Below are positions 10,306 through 21,457 of a stretch of DNA of 64,000 nt, piece by piece. The stretch's first letter is position 1; every line of letters starts with the position of its first letter. The stretch comes from Acorus gramineus (taxonomy: Eukaryota; Streptophyta; Magnoliopsida; Acorales; Acoraceae). The notes below the pieces were generated by a model. That model had not been told where the DNA came from and made no database searches. It saw only the letters and a program-made list of their open reading frames with translations. The stretch is from the NCBI GenBank assembly GCA_030737835.1, contig JAUJYN010000014.1, positions 1,602,152 to 1,666,151 of the forward strand, in the 5' to 3' direction. The position numbers and the translations under genes are program-made.

Positions 10306-13300
10306 TGTTGTGCGTGTGTCATTTGGAGCGCTCTGATTGAAAATTTTGGCTACATAATTTTTTCCTCGAAGTTATGTATTTCTAATTGGGTATTTGGATT
10401 TGATTTTGTTAAAATCTAAGATGAAGAGGTTTAAATATGATTTTATTATGAGATGTCCAGTTTTGAGTTAGCTTTCGTACAAAAGTGGAATTAGATCAAC
10501 TGGATTCTTGTAGTAAAAGTTATGGGTATTTTACCAAGTATACCCCGGGGATGAAAATTCTGGCAGCAGCCCTGTTCTATGTTTAGCTCTAATTTCGGAA
10601 TAGCTGAAGAGATTATTTGATCTTGGCATGAACATGAAAGTTGTAGATAATCTTCTTAGCTTTCCAACGGACTTGGAATTGTGCAATTCGGAGCTATATC
10701 GAGGAAGTTATGGCTGTTCTAGTGAAGCATGCGCAGAATTTCTAGTCAAAGGACGACTTAGTCATTTGCATCCCCTCTTTAGATATTTATGTGCAACAAA
10801 AATATCTTCTCTCTCTCTCTCTCTCTCTCTCTCCCTCTCTCACTCCCACGTCTACATATTTGGGCTCTCTCTTCCTCTCTCTCAAGCCCCCCAAGTGTTT
10901 GTTTAAATGTCCCAAAGAGAAGAGAAGGAGATGGTGCAAGTGCAAGAGGAACTTGCGTAAGTGTTGTTGTTGTTGTTTGTCCTCCTCTCTCTAGGTCCCT
11001 TTTCATGATCTTTCCCCCTGATTTGCAGCCATAGGAGGGCTGAGGAGGGCTGAGGAGGTGGTGGTAGTGGTGGTGGCGGTTGAGGTGGTCGCGGGTGCGT
11101 TGAGGGCCCCCAAACCTCCCCCTTTCTTTTCCCCTCCCAAGGTGAGCCCTTCCTCCTCTTTTCTTGGTTTTCATGGCTTAAGGGGCTGTTAGGGTTGTCA
11201 TGCATGCTAAGCATATGGGTTAGGGTGTGTGTGAGGGGTTGGGGAGGGTTAAAAGGAGGTTGGGATAGGCTGGGCGCGCGCTGGTTGCTGTCTGCGCGCG
11301 CGCAGGCGGGCGATGGCAGGCGCTGGCGGGCGCGCAGACGCGCGCAGGCGCGTGCACGCGAGTGCGAGGGTGCGCGCGGGCGCGCGCGCGGAGCAGTGCG
11401 CCTGGGCATGCGCCTAGGCGCGGGGCTGGGGACCAGTGCGCGCGCGCGTGTGTGCGCGTGCGTGCGCGTGCTGGGGCGTGCGCGCGGGTGCTGCGCGGGG
11501 GCGCAGTGCGCGCGGGTACGCGCTAGGCTGGACCCGCGGTGTGCGCGGGCGCGCGCGAGGGTGCGCGCGGTAGCGATTCTGGGCGCACGGGCAGACGCAC
11601 GGCAGTGCGCCGAGGGTGCTGGGGTGCGTGCGTGTGTGCGCATTCATGAGTGCGCGTGCGGGGGGGCATGTGTGTGGCTGCCCCAGGGTTCGGGTAGGTG
11701 TCGGGGCACTCGGACTCGCGTGCGTATGTGCGCGCGAGTCCGTATGCTTGCTTGTCCGAGTATTTGTTATTTCTAATGATTTCTATGTGTAAATTGTGTT
11801 GTTACTCACCAAGTTGGACGCCCCTACCTTGCAGATCTCACCGGATGGGATGCGCGAGGTCCCGGGTCGTAAGGTGAGTGGTTTGATTCCAATCCCCCCC
11901 CCTCTCTAGGGAATCGCTCGACCCGCGTAGACGCGCGTCGCGCATCGATGGGGCCCCCTAGCTGTGATGTGTAGATACTATGCAATGCATGATTAATATG
12001 ATGTATCCATGCCATATTAGACCTTGTATGCTTGGGATATGCATCCATATACCATGTATAGAGGCCGACATATGCCTAGACACCATGTCCCTTGATTGGA
12101 AAGCCCCTATCTATGCATGTTTCCCATTTAGTTTAATTTATTTAAATCAAATGTGGTTATATTGTTATGAGCATGCCTTAGAGAATATTATAACTTTGTT
12201 GTTATAATATATGTTTCCCCGCATCTTAGTTATGCGCCCTGGAGGAATTCTTGAGAATTCATGACATTAGTAGTGTTACAAATCGTTGTCGACGGATCCA
12301 ACAGGATCGTACGCGCGTGAGTAGGCTGTCTTCTCCTTTTGGTTGGATCCGATGTAGGGACTCCTCGGCGTTGGAAAGCTGACCTGACAGAGGGCTCCCG
12401 TCCGTAGGTACCTCCGATGCGTCGGACAATACTGATAGTGGGAGTATACCAGGTAGAGGCTACGGAGTGTGGGAGAGGCTACCGGGTGGACCAGGGGTGG
12501 AGAGCGGTCTAGTCTGTCCCAAGAGGCCCATGTCACCCCTAAGGGGTGAGGGTGGGGTGGGTCGGCGATGTTACGACCCTCTAACTTGTGTAGTCACTCC
12601 CGTATAGGGACTATGACTATTTTAAGGTTAATATGAGTGTGTTGGGTATTGTTATGCCTGTGTTTGATATCTCGATAAGTGAGTATCGAGAGTAGTTGTT
12701 TTCCATTGGGTTCGCTTTGCGAACATGGGATCGTTCTCCCCTTCGTTGGATCCGACGTAGGAACTTCTCGGGTTTAGTTGTCCTGATAGAGGTCTCCCAT
12801 CCGTAGGTACCACCGATGCATTCGGAAGAGTACTGATCATGGGAGTATACCAGGTAGAGGCTACCCGAGGAAAGGGCTACCGGTGGACCAAGGGTGTAGA
12901 GCGGTGAGTTGAGGAGATCGAGTTGTAGATACTACCCGGGAGAGGGTTAACGAATGATGTTGCGGGCGTGGGAATCGTTCTCCCTTTTGGTGGAGAGCGG
13001 TCTAAATCTCTTTCAAAAGTCCCAAAAGTCTCCCTCCAGGAGTGAGGGTAAGGATGAGGTGAAGAATATCACCGCGTGACCATTCGTTGTTCGACCGTTC
13101 CCATAGTTGTTGGGTCCGGTCCTGTGTCGATGTTTAAAGGCATCGTTTGAGCAATTATCTAGATGTAGATGATCCAGTAGTGTTGTGTAGACCAGTAAAT
13201 CTGGGTCTCTTCGACCGATGGTATGGTCTCTCCCCAAAAGTCCCAAAAGACTCCCTCCGGGAGTGAGGGTGGGGGTGAGGTTGGTCGCGCCGCCGCGTGA

Positions 13301-13805
13301 CCCAGTTATCCATGGGTTTCCACCCATGTTTTCCTTGAAAGGAAATTGATTATGTATTGAACTGTAGTATGGTGATTGGTTTCCAGCCACTCACTGAGCT
13401 TGTAGCTCACCTCTCGCATACTGTTTCTTTTCAGGGGCAGTGTTGGGCGTGGAGCTGGAGCTTTCCTGTGGCGTGGTCTTATGGGCGTGGAGCGTTCTGT
13501 CGGCGGGTGGCGAGTGCGAGGCTGTCAGCATTCCTAGAGTCATTTTATGTTTTGTAAATCGTGCATGTGGCACAGGTTGTATTTTCTTTGGTCTAGACTT
13601 GGCTCTCACAGGATTGTGTATTCGGGTCTGTAATAATGTTTTTGATTTACAGACATTGTTTATATATTATGCTTCCGCTTTTCAGTCAGTTATCATTATC
13701 TTGCTTTGCCGCCTTGTGTATTGTTGTTGGAGTCTTTATTGACCTCAGGTATTGATAGCTGATATTTTATTATTGCCATGTCTCGGGGACGCCTGGGGCG
13801 TGACA
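10306..13805 (+). mobile_element. Family A LTR-like element, copy 4 (divergent)
   Basis: Begins TGTTGTGCGTGTGTCATTT, ends GGGGCGTGACA, flanked by a perfect 5-bp duplication ATGGA (10301-10305 and 13806-13810); 3500 bp. It is the most divergent family A member but keeps the layout: CT-rich leader, donor GTGAGC at 11142, CpG-rich variable stretch about 11270-11720, acceptor CTTGCAG ending 11834, mini-exon 11835-11873, donor GTGAGTGG at 11874, GGGTGAGGGT blocks, acceptor CTTTTCAG ending 13434, and GAGGCTGTCAGCATTCC near the end. The splice-like signals survive where most of the sequence has drifted. Confidence 0.8.
10807..10850. repeat. (CT)n microsatellite in family A leader
   Basis: An uninterrupted CT run followed by CCCTCTCTCACTCCC. 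It sits where copies 1-3 have a shorter CT-rich leader, just downstream of the expected transcription start. Confidence 0.9.
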
Positions 13806-13832
13806 ATGGAGGAGGAGATCCCGGGCCCTTAC
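13806..13832 (+). pseudogene. Antisense gene: end of the mobile-domain exon after copy 4
   Basis: Short coding remainder (GGAGGAGATC CCGGGCCCTT AC) that continues the exon cut at 10305, closed by GTGAGT. Its position directly after the target repeat shows that copy 4 landed near the 3' end of an exon. Confidence 0.55.
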
Positions 13833-13887
13833 GTGAGTATATTTGTCATTCCTTCCTTTTCCTCTTCTTTCCTCTCTTAAGTGTTTT

Positions 13888-13925
<38 letters not shown>

Positions 13926-13928
13926 TAG
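13833..13928 (+). other. Small intron with (TA)n microsatellite
   Basis: Runs from GTGAGT to TTTTGTAG and contains an uninterrupted TA run at about 13891-13920. Confidence 0.6.
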
Positions 13929-14957
13929 TTTGAAATGAATGAGCTGGAAAAGATGCTAGAAACAGTCGACCAACACTCCAGGAGAGGACCGATCAGGTGG
14001 AACGCTTGAGGATCCAGAGGCGTTGCTTGCAGGATCAGGTGCAGGTCTTCAAGGTTCAGGTAGAGGTGTTGGCGAGGGTGAGGGCCGATGGTGCTTCTTT
14101 CTCCTCTGTTCCTCCTCCATCCATGGCTTCCGAGCAAGTGCTCGAGTTGATGAAGGAGCTAGACGTGGCTCGGAGCGAGTTGATGGAGCTCGATCAGGAG
14201 AGGGAGATGGCTATACGGGCTGAGGAGGAGGTTTGCCGACTGAGGTTTGAGAGGGCATCAAGAGAGGAGGAGTTTGCCCTTCTGCGCCGTGAGCGAGACT
14301 CTCTCCAGGCAAGGGTGTCGGAGTTGGAGGCATCGACGGGAGTTCCCGGGGGTTTGATGGGAGATTTGATCTGCTCCATTCAGGCGGCCGGGGATAGGGA
14401 CAGAGATGCGCTTCGATTGAGTGAGGAGAGACTCCGGGTTGCAGAAGCGAGGGCACGAGAGCTTGAGGAGCGTTTGCGGGTGGTCAAGGATTGATCGAGG
14501 GGGGTCTCCACCAGAGGTTGGAAAGGAAGGACAGAGAGCTTCACAGATCCACCTCTGGGAGGCTACTATGAGGGGGAAGATGGTTGGAGGAGGTTCCATG
14601 ATTGAGGCAAACCTCGACCTTCTTCCTCTTGAGCCTGACCACTCGGTCTCTGCCTCCCTAGCCACCGGAGCTACCTTCAGTCGAGCTTCTCGCCCTTCAG
14701 CGACTCAGAGTCGTGGGATATACATGAGGGCTGCTTCTTTGGTGAGGGAGACTCCTGCGGCTCCGGACGCTCCAGAAGTCCAGTCCGCTCATCAAACACC
14801 GCCTCCTTCTCAGCCCGGTCAGGACGCTCATCTTCCAACCCAGCCTCCCGTGGATGACGACAATAATCCAAGGTATAGCCTTTGTGTCATGGTTTTGATA
14901 AAAGAAATGTATATACGCAAGGAATTCATGCTTTCTTCTTTTCTTTTGGCTCAGGTG
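13929..14957 (+). pseudogene. Antisense gene: coiled-coil and Pro/Thr-rich C-terminus
   Basis: A reading frame from 13997 to 14494 is rich in heptad-spaced Leu, Glu and Arg (ELMKELDVARSELMELDQER; LRRERDSLQARVSELEAS; EERLRVAEARARELEERL), a clear coiled coil of about 120 residues. Frameshifts then move the signal between frames, and a Pro/Ser/Thr-rich tail ends at a donor (CCAAG|GTATAG, 14873). An acceptor (TTGGCTCAG, 14954) leads to a stop almost at once. Mobile domain plus coiled coil is a usual arrangement for transposon-borne PMD ORFs. The coiled coil may mediate oligomerisation (inference). Confidence 0.65.
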
Positions 14958-17116
14958 ATCATTCGGATGACGTATAGCCCAAGACATTTGGAGTTGGAGC
15001 TCTTTTGGAGGACCTATCCCTTCTTTTGCTTTTATAAAGACTTTCTTTTGTGTAATTTTTATGATTTAGGGACAATTTATGTCTTTTCATGCATGATTTA
15101 TGTATTTAAACATGGTTGTTTAGTTTTTGAAAGTATTTTGGTGATTGTGTATGTGTGTGGTGAATGGTTGGGGTGTGTGAATGGATGAATGTGTAAGAGT
15201 TAGTATCGATGCATGGATTTGTGTATGGTTTTAGTTTTGATTGCTGTTCGATTTGCTTTTATACAGGTTTTGTGGATGTATATATGCATAAAATGTGTAT
15301 CTACAGGTTTTTGGTAATAAAGATTTTTGACAGGTCTTACAAAGGTTTAAGAGTTGATTGAACTAGATTGACAGGAATCGGTGGGGCAGCAGGTGAGGGG
15401 CGGCATGTTCAGACTAGCCGCCTAGGGTCAGGCGGCTAGTTGGTTTTAGCCGCCCCTAGACTGGGGGTTTTAACTTGAGAAGGGGTTGGGGCCGGCATGT
15501 TGCAAGTAGCCATCTAAAACCTGGCAGTTTGTTGTTAGTAGCTGCCCCCTGCCTGGGGTAGTTTCCTGGTTCTGTTATCTATCTGCTGCTACTAAAGGTC
15601 ATTGTGAGTGCTTGTTCAATCTTCAAAACCTGTAAAAACATTCTTTCCATGGACCAAGTGTTAAATATATCTGGATTGTGCCCCTGCGCTGACTTTCGAG
15701 CCCTTCTTGTTTAAATTGTCAAGGGCTACAACCCATCTAAAGTAATTTAAAAGTAAAGCAAGGAAAAAATGCGAGAAGCCATGCCCGGCATACAAAGGAG
15801 GGAGCCTAAGTGACTCTAAGTGTGAGGATAGGTGAGAATGGAAAAATCATAGGCGTGTATGAGAGTGGGGTAGTTTTCCTTCTCAAATGTGTGAAATGAA
15901 AGTAATAGGGGCAATTTTATTTTGGTGTTGGAGTCAATTGTGGTATTTTGAGAAAATTGAATGCCTAAATGTTTTGGAAAAGAGAAATACAATCTTATGC
16001 ACAAGTGTGAGTGACATAAGGGAGCATTTTAATTCTTCAATGGATCTTTCATGTGGGAGGGCAATGTTCTCAATTTCCTAAAGTAAAAGATACCATCAAG
16101 TCCAAACTAGGATTGTATTTGAAAGGTATTGGCTTCAGGTGTCAATTTCTCAAGTTCATGGTTCTCAGATGCTTGATCATATTATTCTAAACATGTTGGG
16201 ATATCCATGAATGCACCAAGATTTAAGTCAAATAAGATTCTTTTAGATAGGCAAGTGTTTTAAGTGAACTCATGCGAGTGTGTGCTGTTGTAAACATAGG
16301 AAAAAGGTATCTTTGGTTGAAATTTCGCCTTTCCAAGTAGACATGGTTCAATTCCAACTCCATAGCAAAAAAAATAAAAGGGTGGGGGGTGAATGGGGTA
16401 AGAGTAATATCTTCCTTGGGGCAATTTTTCAAAACTGTCCCAGTCTGGCATATGTCTTTTTTTTTTAGGTCTCTTTGGCTTTCTTCTTTTTACCACTTCT
16501 TTATTTGGGTGGAGAGTACAGCCCGCCGGGCGTATACCCATGTTTTGGGTGGAGAGTACAATCTGTTTGTTTTTGGATGTGTACTAGTATAGAGCCTTTG
16601 GTTCAGCATATGCTGTGCGTAAAGGCGTTTGCGCCTACTAAAATAGAGAGTTTAACCTGTTGTTTGGATGTTGTTTTGATCTTTGGCCTCTCATTGCCTT
16701 TCCTTTTTTTTGTTTTGTTTTGAGGGGGGGGGGGGCTTTTCTATTTTTCACCCCTGTTCTTTTCTGCTTCCCCTCTAGAAGTGTTTATATAGTGCTAGAG
16801 CCAGTTTTGGGACATATGCCAAGTTCAAGTAATTCCTCATTTTGCCTTTGGGTTGATACGAGTAAGGGCGAAAAAAGGGGGAGATGCTTTGGGTTTAAAA
16901 AATTCTCCCAGTCTACAGGGTAGACAATTTTTCCTTTTATCAAATAAACCGATTCCTAAATCATACTAGTGTGATGAAGGTGGCATGAGTGGTGGATATA
17001 TGAGCTCAAATAAAATACAAGTCATCTTTGAGAGTCTTATAATTCTATCATCAGGTGCTAAACGCTGGAAATCACAGGAGGGAAGAATAATACTTCTCAA
17101 GTATTGAGAGTTTTAT
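14958..17116. other. Non-coding interior between antisense gene and pol remnant
   Basis: No domain is recognisable on either strand. It contains a GCC-box cluster (15395-15560) and AT-rich filler. In intact Tat elements this stretch separates pol from the extra ORF and the downstream LTR. Confidence 0.5.
15395..15560. promoter_or_regulatory. Internal GCC-box-like cluster
   Basis: GGGGCGGCATG, CTAGCCGCCTAGG, GGCGGCTAG, TTAGCCGCCCC and decayed variants (GTAGCCATC, GTAGCTGCCCCC) within 170 bp, lying in opposite-strand pairs as in the LTRs. No TATA box is evident beside it. Confidence 0.4.
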
Positions 17117-17390
17117 GCATGGAATTTCTTTAGATAAAGTGCATTCCACGAACCTGAGACTTTGACTCCTTCGGCATCCACCAAGCGGTAGGCATTCCCA
17201 GAGTAGGCATGAGTGATCACATAGGGTCCCTCCCTTGTGGGTTGCAGCTTACCTCTGGGTGGGGCTGTCTTGATGGCATGATTTGCTTAAGTACTAGCTC
17301 CGCAATTTTTAATCTTTTCTCTATTACTTTCTTTTCAAATGCCCTTGCCACCCCCTCCTCTAGTAGGCCTGGGCATGGTTCGCGGCTCTT
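17117..17390 (-). pseudogene. Ty3/gypsy integrase C-terminal end (pol tail)
   Basis: Minus-strand translation gives RAFEKKVIEKRLKIAELVL, then after one frameshift GKLQPTREGPYVI, YRLVDAEGV, SWNALYLKKF and a stop at 17117. This is the classic end of gypsy integrase (K-L-x-P-x-x-EGPY, YRL-x-D-x-x-G, WN-x-x-x-LK-(K/R)-(F/Y)). It fixes the 3' end of pol and shows that the whole RT-RNase H-integrase core, normally about 3 kb, is missing between here and 17715. Confidence 0.85.
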
Positions 17391-17435
17391 AACCTCTTTT
17401 CATCCCTTTTTTTTAATTTTGTTTTGTGGTTCTTT

Positions 17436-17715
17436 TGTGTTTTAAGAAAGCATGTAAACGAATATGTACATGAATCTGAAAGCATGAGCTGATAAACAAA
17501 TGTTTTGGATTTTTTTTGTGTTTAGGAAAGCGTGGAAACAAATATATACAGGAGTGAGGAATGAAAGCTGTTTAGCATTTTATTTTTTGGATTTTTGTTT
17601 TGGAAAGCATGGAAACAAATATATAGGAGTATAAGCTGATAAACAAATGTTTTGGTTTTTTTTGTTTTTAGGAAAGCATGGAAACAAATATGTACAGGGG
17701 TGAGGAATGAAAGGT
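17436..17715. repeat. Imperfect tandem repeat at the pol deletion junction
   Basis: About four units built on AAGCATGGAAACAAATATGTACAG, with GAGCTGATAAACAAATGTTTTGG and GTGAGGAATGAAAG as spacers. It lies exactly where RT, RNase H and the integrase core should be, so it probably marks the deletion or a replacement. Confidence 0.7.
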
Positions 17716-18394
17716 CACTTGGGTGGATCAATCCCGGGCTTGTGGATTTGAACCACTTCTTCGAGTCGACTCACCTTTATGGGTCGACTCATTTCTGGTG
17801 GAGGTTTTGCAAGTTCAGCTCCTTCTTCTCTTGCCCTCTTAGGTTTTTGCCCCTGACCGAGCATATCTTCAGGCGAGTAATTCTTCATTTTGTACAAGTA
17901 CATCTCCCATTTGATGTACATGGCACAGATGGTCCAGTTGCAGACTCGTGCTCCATTGAAGCGTGCCTCTCCCCAAACAAACACCACTTCTCCGTGATAC
18001 GAGAAGCGGAGGGATTGGTGCCGGGTAGATGAGACAGCTTTGATGTTGTCGAGCCATGTCCTTTCAAAAATTAGGGGATGAGGGTATTGGATGTCCATGA
18101 CCATGCAGTTGAGGATTGTGGGTACCGGGCCGATCTTAAGTGAGAGAGTAACCAGCCCGCAGGTGTTTTTGCGTGTGCTGTCAAAAGCCTAGATGAACTC
18201 ATCCGACGGTTCCAGCCTGGGGACCTCGCCTTCAAGCTTTCGGTAAGTGGAGTAGGTTAGGACATTAGTTTCTGCTCCCGTATCTATGAGAATGTGCCCG
18301 AATTCCCTCCCTTCAAGACTTGCAATGATCGTGAGGGGTGCGGAGCGGGCCCTGGTTCTGGCGACTTCTTGAGGGAGGAAGGCAATTAGACTGG
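17715..18394 (-). pseudogene. Second retropepsin-like domain
   Basis: Minus-strand frames give TIIASLEGREFGHILIDTGAE followed by NVLTYSTYRKL: a retropepsin active site (DTGA), then a stop (TAG) after about 20 residues. The domain goes on with VTLSLKIGPVPTILNCMVMD and HPLIFERTWLDNIKAVSST, the flap and the W-x-x-x-I-x-A motif. It ends in WGEARF, as the upstream protease does (WGEARL). A degenerate tandem copy of a protease region is the simplest reading. Confidence 0.65.
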
Positions 18395-18395
18395 T

Positions 18396-19324
18396 CTATT
18401 TGTTGTTTACTGAGTTTGTGGTTTTGGCCGACCCTTCAGAGAGGTATCGAGTGCCGTAGGGGGATCTGGGCGGGTTGTCGTATTCAGACTTCATACCTGG
18501 GTGCATGGTTAATGCAAACATATTGTGTAAGACCCAGTTATCTTCATTTTCGTACCTGAGGCGCGCTTCTCCCCAGATAGTCAATCTTCTCCCCAGATAG
18601 TCAATACGTGGCCCATAAACGGTAGACGGAGGTACTAATGTCTTGGAGAACAGATGGCCTGGATGCTTTTTAGCCATGGCCATCCCAACATTAGGGGGTA
18701 TCTTGTATCAATGTCGACCATGAAGCATTCCGTTTCGCAGATTAGTGGACCATTAGTCAAATCGAATAGTCCGAGACCATAGATGGTCTTCCCGGAATGG
18801 TTGAAAGCTTGGATAGTGGAGTGCACTAGTTGAACAAAGGGACGGCCTTGCTTGGGCATTTTCTGGTAGGTGGAACAAGTCATGATGTTCATTCCTGACC
18901 CCGGATCGATGAAAATGTTGTTTAGTGGTATGGCCTGGAGTCGTCCGCGAATGTTGAGGGGATATACTTGCAGTCTTTGGTCAGGAAGATCTTTGTCGGT
19001 GAAGGAGATGGTCATTGGACGACAAGGACCGTCTATTGTGTCAGTGATTTTGGAGGACCCGTTGTCGTTTGGATGCAGATCATCCGAAGTACACTCTCCC
19101 TCTTCGAGTCCTTTGTTTGCTTCTTCAAGGACCTCCTCGAATGTCTCCTCCTCTTCTTCTTCCCCAGGATTATTTAGTCCGCTCTCATCTGATTCCAGGT
19201 TGATAACTTCAACCATAGCAAAGACTACTTGGTCCTCCTCACCATATAGTATGGAGAGGTCGTGATCGTCGAGGTTCAGCTGGAAAGGTTCTTCTTGCCT
19301 TTCCTCCTCAAACTCTTCTGACAA
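18396..19324 (-). pseudogene. Retropepsin domain of the Tat element
   Basis: The frame 19324-18635 starts acidic, then reads LPDQRLQVYPLNIRGRLQAI, IFIDPGSGMNIMTCSTYQKM (active-site region with DPGS rather than DTGS), IQAFNHSGKTIYGLGLFDL (flap) and YPLMLGWPWLKSIQAICS (the LLGRPW-like motif). It shifts frame near 18650 and runs to a stop at 18396. The order knuckle, acidic linker, protease is that of Tat/Ogre-type gag-pro. Catalytic competence is doubtful, both because of DPGS and because of the frameshift. Confidence 0.75.
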
Positions 19325-21197
19325 ACTGCCGTCGTGGTGCTTTCCGAGCTGCTTGGTTCCTGTGGCAGATGTCTCCCCCTTCTGACCATATTGATAGCGT
19401 GGGCTCTGGAAGTGGAAGCTTGATTGTGATCTGGCATTGGGTTAGAGAATATGCGAAGTGGCTTGGTGGCTTGGCGAGGGGGATTACCTTGGCTTAGATG
19501 GATTTTGATCATGGCCCAATCAAGGTGCCTGTCATCATTAAGATCGTAGATAAAATCCAGAAAAACTATGCATTGTTCTACAGTGTGACCATGTTGTTGA
19601 TGGTACAGGCAGTAACGTGTAGTGTTAAATCCTGGGAGTGGGGGTTTGGCTGCAGGGAGAGAGATACTATTGGTGTCCATCATTACTCTAAAGATATTTG
19701 TCAAGGTTTCTGGGAGAGGTGGGTAAGAGTCACTCTTTCCCACTCGTCTCGGGCCATAAAATGTTGGAGGGGAGACTTCATTGTAAGGGCCTTGTGTAGG
19801 CTGCCTAGGAATTAAGTTTTGAGCTCTTGAGGGAGCAGAGTAGGCAGGGGGAGTTCTGGATTGACCCTGGTTTTGAAATATGGGGTTTTGGACTTAAGGG
19901 CTTTGGATTACCGGGCTTTGTCATGTCAGCACGGGGGCGGGTATTGATCGGGGAGTAAAGTTTTGATTGGTATGCTGAGGCGGCATATATCCGGATGAAC
20001 CGGTCGTATACTGTCTCGGAGCTGGTCCTTGATCAGGTACCCATGCTCCGTTCAGGTAGAGTGCCAAAACTTGTGTGATCCCCTCTACTGTGGAGTTTGC
20101 GACATTCTTGGCGGTTGTCCAACCCTATGGCTGATAGGTGGGGACTGGACTTGGACTACTGGGGTTGCACAATGGGAAATCCTGTTGTGGCAGTCAATTA
20201 AAAGCTGGTACGTGGTGCAGTCTCCGTACGAAAGACTCACACGAAGCTCTGGACTAAGGCTTTGTAACATCATGTCAATTTCTTGACATTCCGTTAGTTG
20301 TAGGTCAGTTCTGTGGACGAGGGTGCGCCACCTAGACACGTACTGTTCAAATTCCTCCCTAGGCCTCATCCTTTCTATGGTTAGGTCGGAGATAGAGGGG
20401 GTTCTAATCCTCTAGTAACCGTAACGGCCTAAAAACTTCTCGCTTACAGCTGAGAAGTTTGACAAATTGTCTACAAGGAGTGTGGAGAACCATTATAGTG
20501 CTTCTCCTTCCAGTGATTTTTGGAAAAGGAAGACTAACAGAGGTTGATCATCTAGAAAAGGTCGGGCATCTAGATAAAAAGTAGTTAAATGAATATCTGG
20601 GTCTCCACGACTGTTATACCAGGAAAATTTTAGGATTTTGAATCCCTCTGGTAGGTTGACTGACGGGATTTGTCTCAAGTTGTGCAGAGAGATGTGTTTG
20701 GGGGCAAAAGGGACAGTCTCAGAGAGGATTCTCCGAATGGGTTCATCTAATGTTTCTACCTTGGGTGGGTAATTTAGTGGTCTTGGGTTGGACATGGCCT
20801 AGTAAGGGTCTGGGGCAGAAGCTGTTGGAAATATTAGATTCGCAGGGGAAAGCGGGGCAAATGAAAAGGTGGGGGGAGAAAAAGGGCTTGGACTCGGATT
20901 AACCAAGAAACCGGGTGTTGGTAGGGTATTAGGAGTGGGGCAAGCCTTGGGGGTTTTGACATGGGTTTCCTGCTTCAAGGTCTTGGCCTGGCGATAGTCG
21001 GCAAGGTCATTAAACATGTCCTCGACCAATTGGTATCCTAAGGTGGCCATCTTTCCCTCTAGGTGGCTAAGGAATTGGGTGGTCTGGTCTCCTTGAGGGG
21101 TGGGAAATCCTAGCTTTTTTCTCATGGGTATAGGCTTCCATGGTGTGAATACGGAAAGCCTAGGTGTGAATGAATGCAGCGGTAAATAAAGTGGCAA
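19325..21197 (-). pseudogene. gag of the Tat element (broken)
   Basis: Minus-strand pieces in order: Pro-rich N-terminus (21197-20799); a capsid-like segment with GDPDIHLTTFYLDARPFLDD and LFQKSLEGEAL then W-x-x-x-L (20795-20493 and beyond), which is the retrotrans_gag core; EEFEQYVSRWRTL, DMMLQSLSPELRVSL (20369-20085); and a zinc-knuckle-like YCLYHQQHGHTVEQCIVF at about 19600 (C-x2-H-x3-GH-x4-C, the Tat/Ogre form). At least four stops or frameshifts separate the pieces, so no Gag protein can be made. Confidence 0.8.
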
Positions 21198-21440
21198 AGG
21201 GGTGAGGAGCTGTGTGCGGCTTAAAGCTGTAAAGGGTGTGCAGCTGTGTGCGGCTTAAAGCAGTAAAGGGTGCGCAGTTGTGTGCGGCTTAAAGCAGTAA
21301 AGGATGTTGTAATCCAAGGTAGAGGAGGGTCTGACTTGAGGGGTGGGAAATCCTAGCTTTCCTAGAGGGGTGATGGCATTCTAGTCAAGTTATGAAATGA
21401 AGCAGAAGAGGATTACCTTTTGTTGTTTTCACGTGGGACA

Positions 21441-21457
21441 TCCCACCGTGATCGCCA
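21441..21457 (-). other. Possible primer-binding site
   Basis: On the minus strand TGGCGATCACGGTGGGA starts 3 nt after the LTR end. It begins TGG, as expected for pairing with a tRNA 3' CCA end, and loosely resembles the TGGCGACTC...GGGG sites of Tat/Ogre elements (tRNA-Arg type). The match is imperfect. Confidence 0.45.

Noticed and set aside
14194..14665. Minus-strand ORFs opposite the coiled-coil exon
   Set aside because: Shadows of the plus-strand coding composition, with no motif of their own.
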